A stretch of 64,000 nucleotides of DNA from Riemerella anatipestifer_F. GTDB taxonomy: Bacteria > Bacteroidota > Bacteroidia > Flavobacteriales > Weeksellaceae. Numbering within the stretch: the stretch's first letter is position 1; each line of letters starts with the position of its first letter. The notes beneath the pieces were generated by a model that saw nothing but the letters and a program-made list of their open reading frames with translations, made no database searches and was not told the DNA's origin. The stretch lies in assembly GCF_037861325.1 (NCBI RefSeq), contig NZ_JAFELW010000003.1, one strand, 5' to 3'. Positions 1 to 7,799 of this stretch are shown here, one piece after another. The position numbers were made by a program, and so were the translations under genes.

Positions 1-1185
1 CCAAGTAGTTACATTCTTAAAAAAACCTTTTTTAGCATTTTTAGTGAAGATGAGCTCTCCCTTCGCTTGATTGGTATAAAAGTGGTTAAGTCTTCTAGCA
101 CTAAAAGTTTCGGTGCCATAGGTTACCTCTTGTAAATCTTCTCTTTCTACGGCGTTATTCGTGTAGCTGGCGTTAGCCTTTAGCTCCCATTCTTTGTTTT
201 TGAAAGGGTTGGTAAGTAGGTTAGCGGAGAAGAAATGCACATTGTTAAAGAGGTAGCGTCTTTCAGGAACATCAGGGATTGCAGCGGTCTCTACGCCAAT
301 CCAGCTTTCTTGGTCTACATTGCGTCTTACGCCTTCCCAACGGTTCCCGAAGGAGAGTATTCTACCTTCTTTTTCTACACTCTCGCCTGTGTTGTTGGCT
401 TTGTAATTAACTACCCATTGGTTCTTTTGACCAAAAAACATAGGTGTAAGTTTGGTATTCCATAATAAAGGGGAAGTCCCAACGCCTACCTCACCTCTAC
501 CAGTCATGGTAACTTTATTTTTAAGTTTGATGTTGATGGCGGCTTTCTCCGAAGGTATTTTATCTTGTAGAATCTTTACAGGTTGATGGTTTTCCATTAC
601 TTCTACCTTTTGTACAGCGTCTTTTGGGAGAGCGTTGTTTATAGTTCCATAGCCACCTTCCATAAGGTCTTTACCGTTTACATAAAACTTATTGATGGCT
701 TCGCCTTGGTAGAGTACAGTACCATCTTTATTAACTTCTATACCTGGTATTTTCTTAAGAACATCGGCTAGAGTACGGTCGTTTTTACTTTCAAAGGCCT
801 TTAAATCGTAAGAAATAGTGTCGCCTTTTTTGGTAATCATTCTCGTTTTTAGTTTTACTTCCTTTATTTCCGTAGCTTGTGGAGAAAGGCTGAAATTAAG
901 CGTTTGGGTTTTATTAGCAATTTCTTTAACTTGGGTTTGATGATTAAACGCCTTTACTGTGAGCTTTACTTTGTCTATGGAGGAGTTTATAGTTACTTTG
1001 TAAATCCCTTTGCTATCTGATAGAGCATAGGTAAGAATGGCATTTTTTCCTATTTCTTCCACGGTAACACTGGCACTAGGAACGGGCTGTCCTTCTGTAT
1101 TGGTGATTTTCCCAGAGATACTGGTTTGAGCCCAAAGTACGGCGCTGAAAAACAGGAATAAGACTAATGGATAAATTCTTGTCAT
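1..1185 (-). CDS. TonB-dependent outer-membrane receptor, partial (N-terminal 395 residues)
   Basis: The reading frame stays open from the ATG at 1183-1185 to the left edge, so the C-terminal part lies outside the window. The start has a signal peptide (MTRIYPLVLFLFF...AVLWA, probable cleavage before Gln20). Residues about 21-110 form a carboxypeptidase-regulatory-like beta-sandwich (SGKITNTEGQPVPSASV). A TonB plug-like stretch follows (KIPGIEVNKDGTVLYQG, then FYVNGKDLMEGGYG) and then the first barrel strands. This is the large Bacteroidota family of plug-and-barrel proteins with unknown ligands. It stands alone, divergent from nadK. The minus strand upstream carries CATCTTTG (1242-1249), one base off the usual -7 box. 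The substrate cannot be told from sequence. Confidence 0.85.
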   Translation of the reverse strand, partial: MTRIYPLVLFLFFSAVLWAQTSISGKITNTEGQPVPSASVTVEEIGKNAILTYALSDSKGIYKVTINSSIDKVKLTVKAFNHQTQVKEIANKTQTLNFSLSPQATEIKEVKLKTRMITKKGDTISYDLKAFESKNDRTLADVLKKIPGIEVNKDGTVLYQGEAINKFYVNGKDLMEGGYGTINNALPKDAVQKVEVMENHQPVKILQDKIPSEKAAINIKLKNKVTMTGRGEVGVGTSPLLWNTKLTPMFFGQKNQWVVNYKANNTGESVEKEGRILSFGNRWEGVRRNVDQESWIGVETAAIPDVPERRYLFNNVHFFSANLLTNPFKNKEWELKANASYTNNAVEREDLQEVTYGTETFSARRLNHFYTNQAKGELIFTKNAKKGFFKNVTTW

Positions 1186-1315
1186 TGGTGTATAGTTTTA
1201 AGTGGTTGGGTAATAAGTAGCGTTACATCTACGATTTGTTACAAAGATGAGAGAAAAAGTTTAAACCGCAAGGAAAACGCCTTATTTTTTGTAGGAATCA
1301 TTAAAAAAATAATCG

Positions 1316-1323
1316 TATTTTTG
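1316..1323 (+). promoter_or_regulatory. Bacteroidota -7 promoter box before nadK
   Basis: TATTTTTG fits the TAnnTTTG consensus of the primary Bacteroidota sigma factor and sits 35 bases before the nadK ATG. No TTTG is at the ideal distance upstream (the nearest is 24 bases away), so this rests on the -7 box and its position only. Confidence 0.5.
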
Positions 1324-1358
1324 GAGGGTCAAATTTAGTTTAATTCAGAAAGTCATCT

Positions 1359-2225
1359 ATGAAAGCGGCCATTTACTCCCAAAAGAAAGATTTAGATACA
1401 TTTCTTTATTTGAGTAAGTTTATTTCAGAGTTAGAAAAACGAGGGGTAGAGTCTGTGTTGCACGAAGGTTTATCAATAGATTTGGCTTTTTCTAAAAACT
1501 TTAGAACTTTTAATGATAAAGAAAGCCTGAAGAGTGCAGGAGTAGATTTATTCTTCAGCTTTGGTGGTGATGGTACCATTCTTAATGCCCTTATCTTTAT
1601 ACAAGACTTAGAAATTCCAGTGATTGGAGTGAATACGGGTCGTTTGGGTTTTCTAGCTTGTTTCTCAAAAGAGGAGATTTTTCTCAATATAGATAAAATC
1701 CTAAAAGGAGAAATGTTAATCAGCAGAAGGTCTGTGATAGAAGTTTCTACTAAAGATACCGTGATAGATTTCCCTTATGCTCTAAACGATTTGAGTATCA
1801 CAAGGAAAGAAACTACTTCTATGATTACCATAGACACTTATATTAACGATGAGTTTCTTACTGTATTTTGGGGAGATGGTCTAGTGGTTTCTACGCCTAC
1901 AGGTTCTACCGCTTATAATTTGAGTTGTGGTGGACCTATTATTTCGCCGAGAGCAGATAATTTTGTGCTTACACCTATTGCACCGCATAACCTCAATGTG
2001 CGACCTATTATCCTTAAAGATGATGTAGAAATAAAACTCACGGTAGAAAGTAGAGTGCCAGAGTTTTTGTTTTCCTTAGATTCTAGGCTTTATAATGTAG
2101 GTATAGATGATGAAATTATAGTGAAGAAAGCCAATTTTGAAGTGTCACTAATGATGACTAAAAGCATCAATTTCTATGAAACACTTCGCCAGAAGCTATT
2201 GTGGGGGAAGGATAAACGAAATTAA
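1359..2225 (+). CDS. nadK: NAD kinase
   Basis: Phosphorylates NAD to NADP in the cytoplasm, setting the NADPH pool. The 288-residue length is normal. The signature GGDGT motif is present (FSFGGDGTILNA, about residues 67-78), followed by the nucleotide-binding stretch IGVNTGRLGFL and the second conserved motif NDLSITR. The later WGDGLVVSTPTGSTAYNLS block matches the C-terminal all-beta domain that binds NAD. It is preceded by a -7 promoter box and followed 47 bases later by fbaA on the same strand, so the two may share a transcript. Nothing unusual is seen. Confidence 0.95.
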   Translation: MKAAIYSQKKDLDTFLYLSKFISELEKRGVESVLHEGLSIDLAFSKNFRTFNDKESLKSAGVDLFFSFGGDGTILNALIFIQDLEIPVIGVNTGRLGFLACFSKEEIFLNIDKILKGEMLISRRSVIEVSTKDTVIDFPYALNDLSITRKETTSMITIDTYINDEFLTVFWGDGLVVSTPTGSTAYNLSCGGPIISPRADNFVLTPIAPHNLNVRPIILKDDVEIKLTVESRVPEFLFSLDSRLYNVGIDDEIIVKKANFEVSLMMTKSINFYETLRQKLLWGKDKRN

Positions 2226-2272
2226 AAAGTAATTAAAAATAAATCAGTAATTAAAAGTAAAAACATTACACT

Positions 2273-3343
2273 ATGAGTAAACTTTTTCCGGCAGGAGTTG
2301 CCACAGGTTCAATGGTTAGCGAGATTTTTCAGTACGCTAAAGAAAATAAATTTGCTTTACCAGCGGTTAATGTTATTGGTTCTAGTAACATCAACGCTAC
2401 TATGGAGACAGCAGCTAAGCTTAATGCACCCGTAATCATTCAGTTTTCTAACGGTGGTGCGGTATATAATGCAGGTAAAGGTCTTAGTAATGATGGACAA
2501 AAAGCAGCTATCTTAGGAGCGGTAGCAGGTGCTAAACATATCCACACTTTGGCAGAGGCTTACGGAGCTACGGTTATCCTTCATACAGACCACTGTGCTA
2601 AGAAGTTATTACCTTGGATAGATGGGCTGCTAGATGCAGGAGAGGAGTTTTATAAAGCCAATGGTAAGTCGCTTTATTCTTCTCATATGTTAGACCTTTC
2701 TGAAGAAACATTGGAGGAAAACTTAGCAATATCAGCTAAGTATTTCGAAAGAATGGCTAAAATGGATATGACGCTAGAGGTAGAAATAGGCGTTACAGGA
2801 GGAGAAGAAGATGGGGTAGATAATACCGATGTAGATAACTCTAAACTATACACTCAGCCAGAAGATGTGGCTTACACTTATGAAATCTTAAAGCAAATTT
2901 CTGATAAATTCACTATCGCAGCAGCATTTGGTAATGTACACGGTGTGTATAAGCCAGGTAATGTGAAATTAACCCCAGAGATTTTATTAAACTCACAGAA
3001 ATATGTACAAGAGAAATTCGGTACAGTAGAAAAACCGATTAACTTCGTATTCCACGGAGGGTCTGGGTCTTCTTTAGAAGAAATAAGAGAGGCTATAGAC
3101 TATGGTGTTATCAAAATGAATATTGATACAGACCTTCAGTTCGCTTACACCGAAGGTATTAGAGATTATATGTTAAACAAAGTAGAGTATCTAAGAACTC
3201 AAATAGGAAACCCTGAGGGAGATGATGTTCCTAACAAGAAATTCTACGATCCTAGAGTTTGGCTAAGAAAAGGAGAAGAAACTTTCAGAAGCCGTCTAGA
3301 ACAAGCATTTGAAGATTTAAACAATGTTAATACATTGAAATAA
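2273..3343 (+). CDS. fbaA: Class II fructose-bisphosphate aldolase
   Basis: Zinc-dependent aldolase of glycolysis and gluconeogenesis that interconverts fructose 1,6-bisphosphate with dihydroxyacetone phosphate and glyceraldehyde 3-phosphate. At 356 residues it has the length of the FbaA-type (class IIa) subgroup. Visible motifs include HTDHC around residue 110 (zinc ligand and catalytic Asp region), GNVHGVYKPGNV (zinc-ligand His) and VFHGGSGSS (phosphate-binding loop and third zinc His). It lies between nadK and accD with no hairpin terminator after it. The next promoter begins only 10 bases past its stop codon. Confidence 0.96.
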   Translation: MSKLFPAGVATGSMVSEIFQYAKENKFALPAVNVIGSSNINATMETAAKLNAPVIIQFSNGGAVYNAGKGLSNDGQKAAILGAVAGAKHIHTLAEAYGATVILHTDHCAKKLLPWIDGLLDAGEEFYKANGKSLYSSHMLDLSEETLEENLAISAKYFERMAKMDMTLEVEIGVTGGEEDGVDNTDVDNSKLYTQPEDVAYTYEILKQISDKFTIAAAFGNVHGVYKPGNVKLTPEILLNSQKYVQEKFGTVEKPINFVFHGGSGSSLEEIREAIDYGVIKMNIDTDLQFAYTEGIRDYMLNKVEYLRTQIGNPEGDDVPNKKFYDPRVWLRKGEETFRSRLEQAFEDLNNVNTLK

Positions 3344-3353
3344 AAAAATCTTG

Positions 3354-3361
3354 TATTTTTG
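3354..3361 (+). promoter_or_regulatory. -7 promoter box for accD
   Basis: TATTTTTG matches TAnnTTTG. Transcription would start near 3365, giving a leader of roughly 90 bases for accD that contains the hairpin at 3375-3419. A TTG lies at 3335-3337, a little close for a -33 element. Confidence 0.6.
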
Positions 3362-3374
3362 CAACATCAATTTT

Positions 3375-3419
3375 ACCGTGTGGGAATGTAAACGATATAA
3401 TTAAACACTCCTACACGGT
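3375..3419 (+). promoter_or_regulatory. Structured hairpin in the accD leader
   Basis: Arms 3375-3389 (ACCGTGTGGGAATGT) and 3404-3419 (AACACTCCTACACGGT) pair over about 15 positions with one G-U and one mismatch, around a 14-base loop. No T-run follows, so it is not a simple terminator. It lies between the -7 box and the accD start, so it is inferred to be part of the accD mRNA leader. Confidence 0.55.
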
Positions 3420-3454
3420 GTTATGAAATCAAACTTAATTTAAACAAAACGCTT

Positions 3455-4306
3455 ATGGCATTTGATTGGTTCAGAAGAAAGGCTAAAAATATCACGACTT
3501 CTACAGAGGAGAAAAAAGACATTCCTAAAGGGCTTTGGCACAAAACACCTACAGGGAAAATTATAGAGTATGATGAGCTTAAGGCCAATCAGTTTGTATC
3601 TCCAGAAGATGGTTTCCACGTAAGAATAGGAAGTAAAGAGTATTACGATATTCTTTTTGATGAAGGTAAATTTAAAGAGTTAGACGCTAAGGTAGAAAGT
3701 GTGGATATTCTTAAATTTAAAGATACCAAACCTTATACCGATCGCCTTAAAGAAGCCAAAGCTAAAACTAAACTTAACGACTCTATCCGAAATGCAGTAG
3801 GCAAAGTAAACGGTACCGAGATGGTGGTTTCTTGTATGGATTTCGCTTTTATTGGAGGGTCTTTAGGTTCTGTAATGGGAGAGAAAATTACCAGAGCGAT
3901 AGATTACGCTATTAAAAACAAACTTCCGTATGTGCTTATTTGCCAGTCGGGAGGTGCAAGAATGCAAGAAGCAGCTCACTCTCTAATGCAAATGGCGAAG
4001 GTACAAGCTAAGCTGGTGCATCTTTCGGAAGCAGGATTGCCTTACATTGCTTATCTTACCGACCCTACTTTTGGTGGGATTACAGCTTCATTTGCGATGA
4101 CGGCAGATGTGATTATGGCTGAACCTGGAGCTTTAATTGGTTTTGCTGGACCTAGAGTTATTAGAGAAACCATAGGGAGAGATTTGCCAGAGGGCTTCCA
4201 AACTTCGGAATTTCTGAAAGAAAAAGGGTTTGTAGATTTCATAGTAAACAGGAAAGAAGCGAAAGTACTAGTTTCTAAAACCGTGAATCTCTTAATGAAT
4301 AAATAG
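3455..4306 (+). CDS. accD: Acetyl-CoA carboxylase carboxyltransferase, beta subunit
   Basis: With AccA it transfers carboxyl from carboxybiotin to acetyl-CoA, the committed step of fatty acid synthesis. The 283 residues include the crotonase-like carboxyltransferase core: DFAFIGGSLGSVMGEK, QSGGARMQEAAHSLMQM, then DPTFGGITASFAM and GALIGFAGPRVI. In most bacteria AccD begins with a four-cysteine zinc ribbon that binds its own mRNA and substrates. Here that stretch (about residues 25-60, GLWHKTPTGKIIEYDELKAN...) keeps the fold pattern but has no cysteine at all. The only Cys before the core is in VSCMDFAF. The gene has its own promoter and a structured leader, and is closed by a strong terminator. 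Confidence 0.95.
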   Translation: MAFDWFRRKAKNITTSTEEKKDIPKGLWHKTPTGKIIEYDELKANQFVSPEDGFHVRIGSKEYYDILFDEGKFKELDAKVESVDILKFKDTKPYTDRLKEAKAKTKLNDSIRNAVGKVNGTEMVVSCMDFAFIGGSLGSVMGEKITRAIDYAIKNKLPYVLICQSGGARMQEAAHSLMQMAKVQAKLVHLSEAGLPYIAYLTDPTFGGITASFAMTADVIMAEPGALIGFAGPRVIRETIGRDLPEGFQTSEFLKEKGFVDFIVNRKEAKVLVSKTVNLLMNK

Positions 4307-4326
4307 AATTAGAGTTTATATTTTCG

Positions 4327-4369
4327 ATAAACCTCGTTAACTTTTAGAAATTAACGAGGTTTATTTTTT
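4327..4369 (+). terminator. Rho-independent terminator after accD
   Basis: Perfect 14-bp stem (4327-4340 with 4351-4364, core AACCTCGTTAA) around a 10-base loop, followed by a T-run at 4364-4369. It separates accD from the accessory region that follows. Confidence 0.9.
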
Positions 4370-4385
4370 AATATTTAAATATATT

Positions 4386-4910
4386 ATGAAAACTCCTTTG
4401 TTGTTTTTAAGTGCTTTTAGGCAACTATCTTTCCTAAAAATATTACAGGTTTTAGGGTTGTTTATAAGGCAACCGTTGTTTTTTGTTTTGGCTGTTTATG
4501 CGAGTCTAAAGGCATATCGTATCGCTCATAAAAAATATCCTCTTACAGCAGGTACTAATGGTAAAGGGAATGCCTTTCGTCACGCCTTTTGGAATTGTTT
4601 AGTTCTGATGTATTGTTGTAAAGTGTCTTCTCCACAGAAGGCTTTGGCGTTTTGCGAAGCCTTTACAGATATGCACGAGGAACTTTTTCCTAATGAACCG
4701 CTAGAGAAAGCAATGGATTTGCACAATAATAAAGTGGGAAGAGATTATTTTATGAGTTTGTTGGAAGGGGTTCATCGTCAGTTTTTTGAAACGTCTTTCT
4801 TTGTGGAAGAACTGAAAGTTAAAGCTAATAACGCAAGGTTAATAACTAGATTAGAAGAGGATTTTGGTGATGGGTTAGTCCATGTTCCTGATAATAATCA
4901 GTATTCATAA
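4386..4910 (+). CDS. Conserved protein of DUF6973-like type
   Basis: A 174-residue protein of unknown function. Residues about 18-45 are hydrophobic and could anchor it to the membrane (a stretch ending in ...FVLAVYASLKAYRIA). The rest has short invariant-looking motifs: GNAFRHAFWN (about 60-69), EAFTDMHEE, and DLHNNKVGR. The His- and Asn-rich pattern resembles the DUF6973 family, known mainly from Bacteroidota and from toxin-like C-termini. This match is from memory, not from a search. It is 16 bases after the accD terminator and 48 bases before the metal-uptake lipoprotein gene, which has its own promoter. A link to the urease block is not shown. Confidence 0.6.
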   Translation: MKTPLLFLSAFRQLSFLKILQVLGLFIRQPLFFVLAVYASLKAYRIAHKKYPLTAGTNGKGNAFRHAFWNCLVLMYCCKVSSPQKALAFCEAFTDMHEELFPNEPLEKAMDLHNNKVGRDYFMSLLEGVHRQFFETSFFVEELKVKANNARLITRLEEDFGDGLVHVPDNNQYS

Positions 4911-4923
4911 AAATAATAAGTGC

Positions 4924-4931
4924 TAACTTTG
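4924..4931 (+). promoter_or_regulatory. -7 promoter box before the metal-uptake / urease block
   Basis: TAACTTTG matches TAnnTTTG. Transcription would start near 4935, about 24 bases before the preferred ATG at 4959 of the lipoprotein gene. This supports that ATG over the upstream TTG-type start at 4920. No clear TTTG -33 element was found. Confidence 0.6.
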
Positions 4932-4958
4932 TGGCTAAGTCATATATATTATGTAATT

Positions 4959-5987
4959 ATGAGTTTTTTAAAGTATATTGTTTCTGTTTTCCTTCTTTTC
5001 TTTTTAGGCTGTACGGAAAATAAAGATAAAGTTGGAGAGGAAGGAAAACAAATATTGGTTACTGATTTTACGGGTAATAAGCTAGAACTTAGCGAGCCAG
5101 CGGAAAGGGTGGTAGTGTTATTTGACCCTTCGTTAGATGCTGTTTACATGTTAGGAGCGAGCGAAAAGTTAGTGGGAGTGCCTGTAGAAGTGTATTCTGA
5201 TAAGGAATTGTACCAATATTATGCAGCCATAGATGAACGAATTTTAGAAAAGAAAATGGCAACGCCAGGAACTAAAAAATCTTCAAATATAGAAAGTATA
5301 GTTGCTTTAAACCCTGATTTGGTAGTTTTAGCAGGAAGTTCAGAGAGTTTTGTGAAAAATCTTAGTAAACTTAATATACCAGTTTATAATGTAAAGTCGG
5401 AGACTTATGATGATATTTTAAAGGAGCTACAAGATTTAGGAAAACTTTTGGGAAAGGAAGAAAGAAGTAAGAGCTTGGTGGATTTTACAAAGGCAAAATT
5501 TGAGTCTATTAAAAATAGGAGAAGTAAAAATAGTAAAGCTCTCAAGACAGCTTATTTTGCTTGGGCTAATGGGCGTATATTTTCTACTACAGGCACCAAT
5601 AGTATGATGCATACTTGCCTTGAGTTAGCGGGAGTTAAAAATGTATGCACAACACCTATAGACCAACCGAATATTAACCCTGAAACTTTTGTAAGTTGGA
5701 ATCCAGATATGGTAATTATGTGGAATGATAGTCCTAATCTTTTTTACGATAAGAAACAATTGGAAGGGGTAACCGCAATAAAAGAAAGGCAGATATATAC
5801 ACTAATGCCAATGTTTTATTATAATCCGCATACTCTTAAGGCACTACTTACCACTTTGAAGATAAATTTTTGGGCTTATGGGGAATTAACTCAAGAAGGC
5901 TTGGATAAGGAGGTGGAAGATATACTACAAACACTCTATGGGAAAGATAAAGGGGATAAATTGTATAAAAAATTAAATAATCATTGA
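4959..5987 (+). CDS. ABC transporter substrate-binding lipoprotein, FecB/BtuF type (metal chelate; nickel inferred)
   Basis: Captures a metal chelate in the periplasm and hands it to the permease encoded next. The start at 4959 gives a clean lipoprotein signal (MSFLKYIVSVFLLFFLGC, lipobox LGC, Cys18), whereas an extended frame from 4920 would spoil it. The body is the two-lobed fold of the FecB/FhuD/BtuF class III binding proteins: ERVVVLFDPSLDAVYMLGA near the start, SIVALNPDLVVLAGSS in lobe one, a long helix, then WNPDMVIMWND in lobe two. It ends 1 base before the permease start. Siderophore, heme, cobalamin and nickel-chelate carriers look alike in sequence; nickel is inferred only because the block continues into urease and its nickel chaperones. 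Confidence 0.85.
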   Translation: MSFLKYIVSVFLLFFLGCTENKDKVGEEGKQILVTDFTGNKLELSEPAERVVVLFDPSLDAVYMLGASEKLVGVPVEVYSDKELYQYYAAIDERILEKKMATPGTKKSSNIESIVALNPDLVVLAGSSESFVKNLSKLNIPVYNVKSETYDDILKELQDLGKLLGKEERSKSLVDFTKAKFESIKNRRSKNSKALKTAYFAWANGRIFSTTGTNSMMHTCLELAGVKNVCTTPIDQPNINPETFVSWNPDMVIMWNDSPNLFYDKKQLEGVTAIKERQIYTLMPMFYYNPHTLKALLTTLKINFWAYGELTQEGLDKEVEDILQTLYGKDKGDKLYKKLNNH

Positions 5988-5988
5988 T

Positions 5989-6999
5989 TTGAGTAATAAA
6001 GTTGTTCGTATTTTATTTTATGTATTACCTTTTCCTATCATCATTATATCCTTGTTTGTGGGAGCCAGTCAGCAAGCGGGCTTTGTTGACTATGTGATTC
6101 TTTTATACAAAAAATACATTGCACTAAACTTAACAAATGTAGAAGAGCAGGAACTCAACATAGCCAATAATATTATTTTTAATATACGACTTCCGAGGGT
6201 GTTGCTCACATTTATGATAGGTAGCGCATTGTCTAGTTCGGGTGTTGTATTACAGGCAGTTTTAAGAAATCCACTCGTAGACTCGTATATTTTGGGAATT
6301 TCATCAGCGGCAGCTTTTGGTGCTGCATTGGCTATGTTTTTAGGTTGGTATATTAATCTTTTAGCTTTTATAATGGGTGCTGTAGCTGTGATAACCACAT
6401 TTCTAATTGCTAAAGGTAGAGAGGGTGCAAGCATAGTTTCAGTGGTTCTTTCAGGAATGATTATCTCAGGAATGTTTACAGCTCTGCTTAGTGTGGTACA
6501 ATACTTAGCGAACCCTTATCAGTTATCAGCAATAGTTCAATGGACAATGGGGAATCTTCATGCAGCAACATGGGCAGAGGTACAACAGTCTTATATTCCA
6601 ATTATTATAGGTATTGTAGGTATCTATCTATTTAGGTGGAGACTTAATTTGTTGGCATTAGGTGATGTAGCAGCTAAATCTGTTGGAGTTAATCCTCTTT
6701 TTGATAAAGTATTTTTAATAACTATGGTTACTTTAATGACAACAACATCTGTGGCAGTAGCTGGGATTATTAGTATGTATGGACTATTTCTTCCACATAT
6801 CGTAAGAATGATTTTAGGGGCAGATAATAAAGAGGTTGTTAAAGGGAGTATTTTTTTTGGAGGAGCTTTTTTGTTGATTATTGATAATATCTCTAGATCT
6901 TTGTTTGAATTTGAGGTACCTATTGGGATATTTACAATGATAATAGGAGGACTTTTCTTTATTTATTTAATGAAAAAAAATAAGCTGAATTGGAGTTGA
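5989..6999 (+). CDS. FecCD-family ABC transporter permease
   Basis: Inner-membrane channel of the metal-chelate importer, 336 residues with about ten hydrophobic segments as usual for BtuC/FecD. Typical family stretches are RLPRVLLTFMIGSALSSSG near residue 65, VLRNPLVDSYILGISSAAAFGA, and AGIISMYGLFLPHIVRMILG in the C-terminal half, which contacts the ATPase. The start is TTG at 5989, one base after the lipoprotein stop; no other usable Met codon occurs before the conserved region. It overlaps the ATPase gene by 10 bases, indicating translational coupling. Confidence 0.9.
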   Translation: MSNKVVRILFYVLPFPIIIISLFVGASQQAGFVDYVILLYKKYIALNLTNVEEQELNIANNIIFNIRLPRVLLTFMIGSALSSSGVVLQAVLRNPLVDSYILGISSAAAFGAALAMFLGWYINLLAFIMGAVAVITTFLIAKGREGASIVSVVLSGMIISGMFTALLSVVQYLANPYQLSAIVQWTMGNLHAATWAEVQQSYIPIIIGIVGIYLFRWRLNLLALGDVAAKSVGVNPLFDKVFLITMVTLMTTTSVAVAGIISMYGLFLPHIVRMILGADNKEVVKGSIFFGGAFLLIIDNISRSLFEFEVPIGIFTMIIGGLFFIYLMKKNKLNWS

Positions 7000-7763
7000 T
7001 TACAGATGCTATTTATGTGAAAAATTTAGAGTTTTCTTATAGAGATAGAGAGGTTATAAGCAAAGCCAATGTGTCTTTTAAGAAAAACCAGCTATCTATT
7101 TTACTAGGAGCTAATGGCAGTGGTAAATCTACATTGTTTAATATTTTGTCAGGACTCATTTCTAAATATAATGGAGAAATAGAGTTTTTGGGCAAAGATT
7201 TTAATTGTATTTCTAGAAAGGAAAAAGCTGAAATGATAGGTGTGCTACCTCAGAAATTTGAGTCAACATTTCCGCTAATAGTTAATGATATTTTACTTAC
7301 GGGGAGAGCGGCTTTCTCAAGATTTAACTACACACAAAATGATGAGAAACGAGTTTTAGAAGTAGCAGAGCAGCTAAAAATTTCAGAATTACTTCATAAA
7401 TCATTTAATACTCTTTCGGGAGGGCAGCAACAGATGGTTCTTATCGGAAGAATTTTGGTTCAGAATCCTAAAATCATCCTTTTAGATGAACCTACTAACC
7501 ATTTAGATATTTACTATCAACAACATTTATTAACCTTTTTAAAAAATCTAACACAGAAAGAGTATACTGTGATTGCGATAATGCATGATCCAGCATTGGC
7601 TTTTCAGTATGCGGATGAGGTGTTTTATATGCATTGTGGAAAGGTTATTAAAAATACAGATACAAAGCCAGACTTGGAAATGTTAAAACTCATATTTGGA
7701 GTGGACTTTCTCTATATAAAAGAAGAAAATAATGGTTATTTAGTAGTAAACAAGAAACTATAA
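6990..7763 (+). CDS. FecE/BtuD-type ABC transporter ATP-binding protein
   Basis: Drives import through the preceding permease. All ATPase motifs are in place: Walker A GANGSGKST (about residues 38-46), Q-loop at LPQKF, signature LSGGQQQ, Walker B IILLDEPTNHLD, and switch His in AIMHD. The 257-residue length is normal. The start is TTG at 6990 (a second in-frame TTG is at 6996), and both overlap the permease stop. A TonB-dependent receptor follows 36 bases later, so the three ABC genes and the outer-membrane receptor make a complete uptake route. Confidence 0.93.
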   Translation: MELITDAIYVKNLEFSYRDREVISKANVSFKKNQLSILLGANGSGKSTLFNILSGLISKYNGEIEFLGKDFNCISRKEKAEMIGVLPQKFESTFPLIVNDILLTGRAAFSRFNYTQNDEKRVLEVAEQLKISELLHKSFNTLSGGQQQMVLIGRILVQNPKIILLDEPTNHLDIYYQQHLLTFLKNLTQKEYTVIAIMHDPALAFQYADEVFYMHCGKVIKNTDTKPDLEMLKLIFGVDFLYIKEENNGYLVVNKKL

Positions 7764-7799
7764 TTGTAATGTAAATCAATATAATAAAACCATATATTA

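Noticed and set aside
4920..4958. Longer start for the metal-binding lipoprotein
   Set aside because: It begins within the -7 box region and spoils the lipoprotein signal that the ATG at 4959 gives.
4380..4960. Cobalamin riboswitch ahead of the BtuF/FecB-like importer
   Set aside because: The leader is only about 25 bases and holds no B12-box-like sequence or room for the fold.
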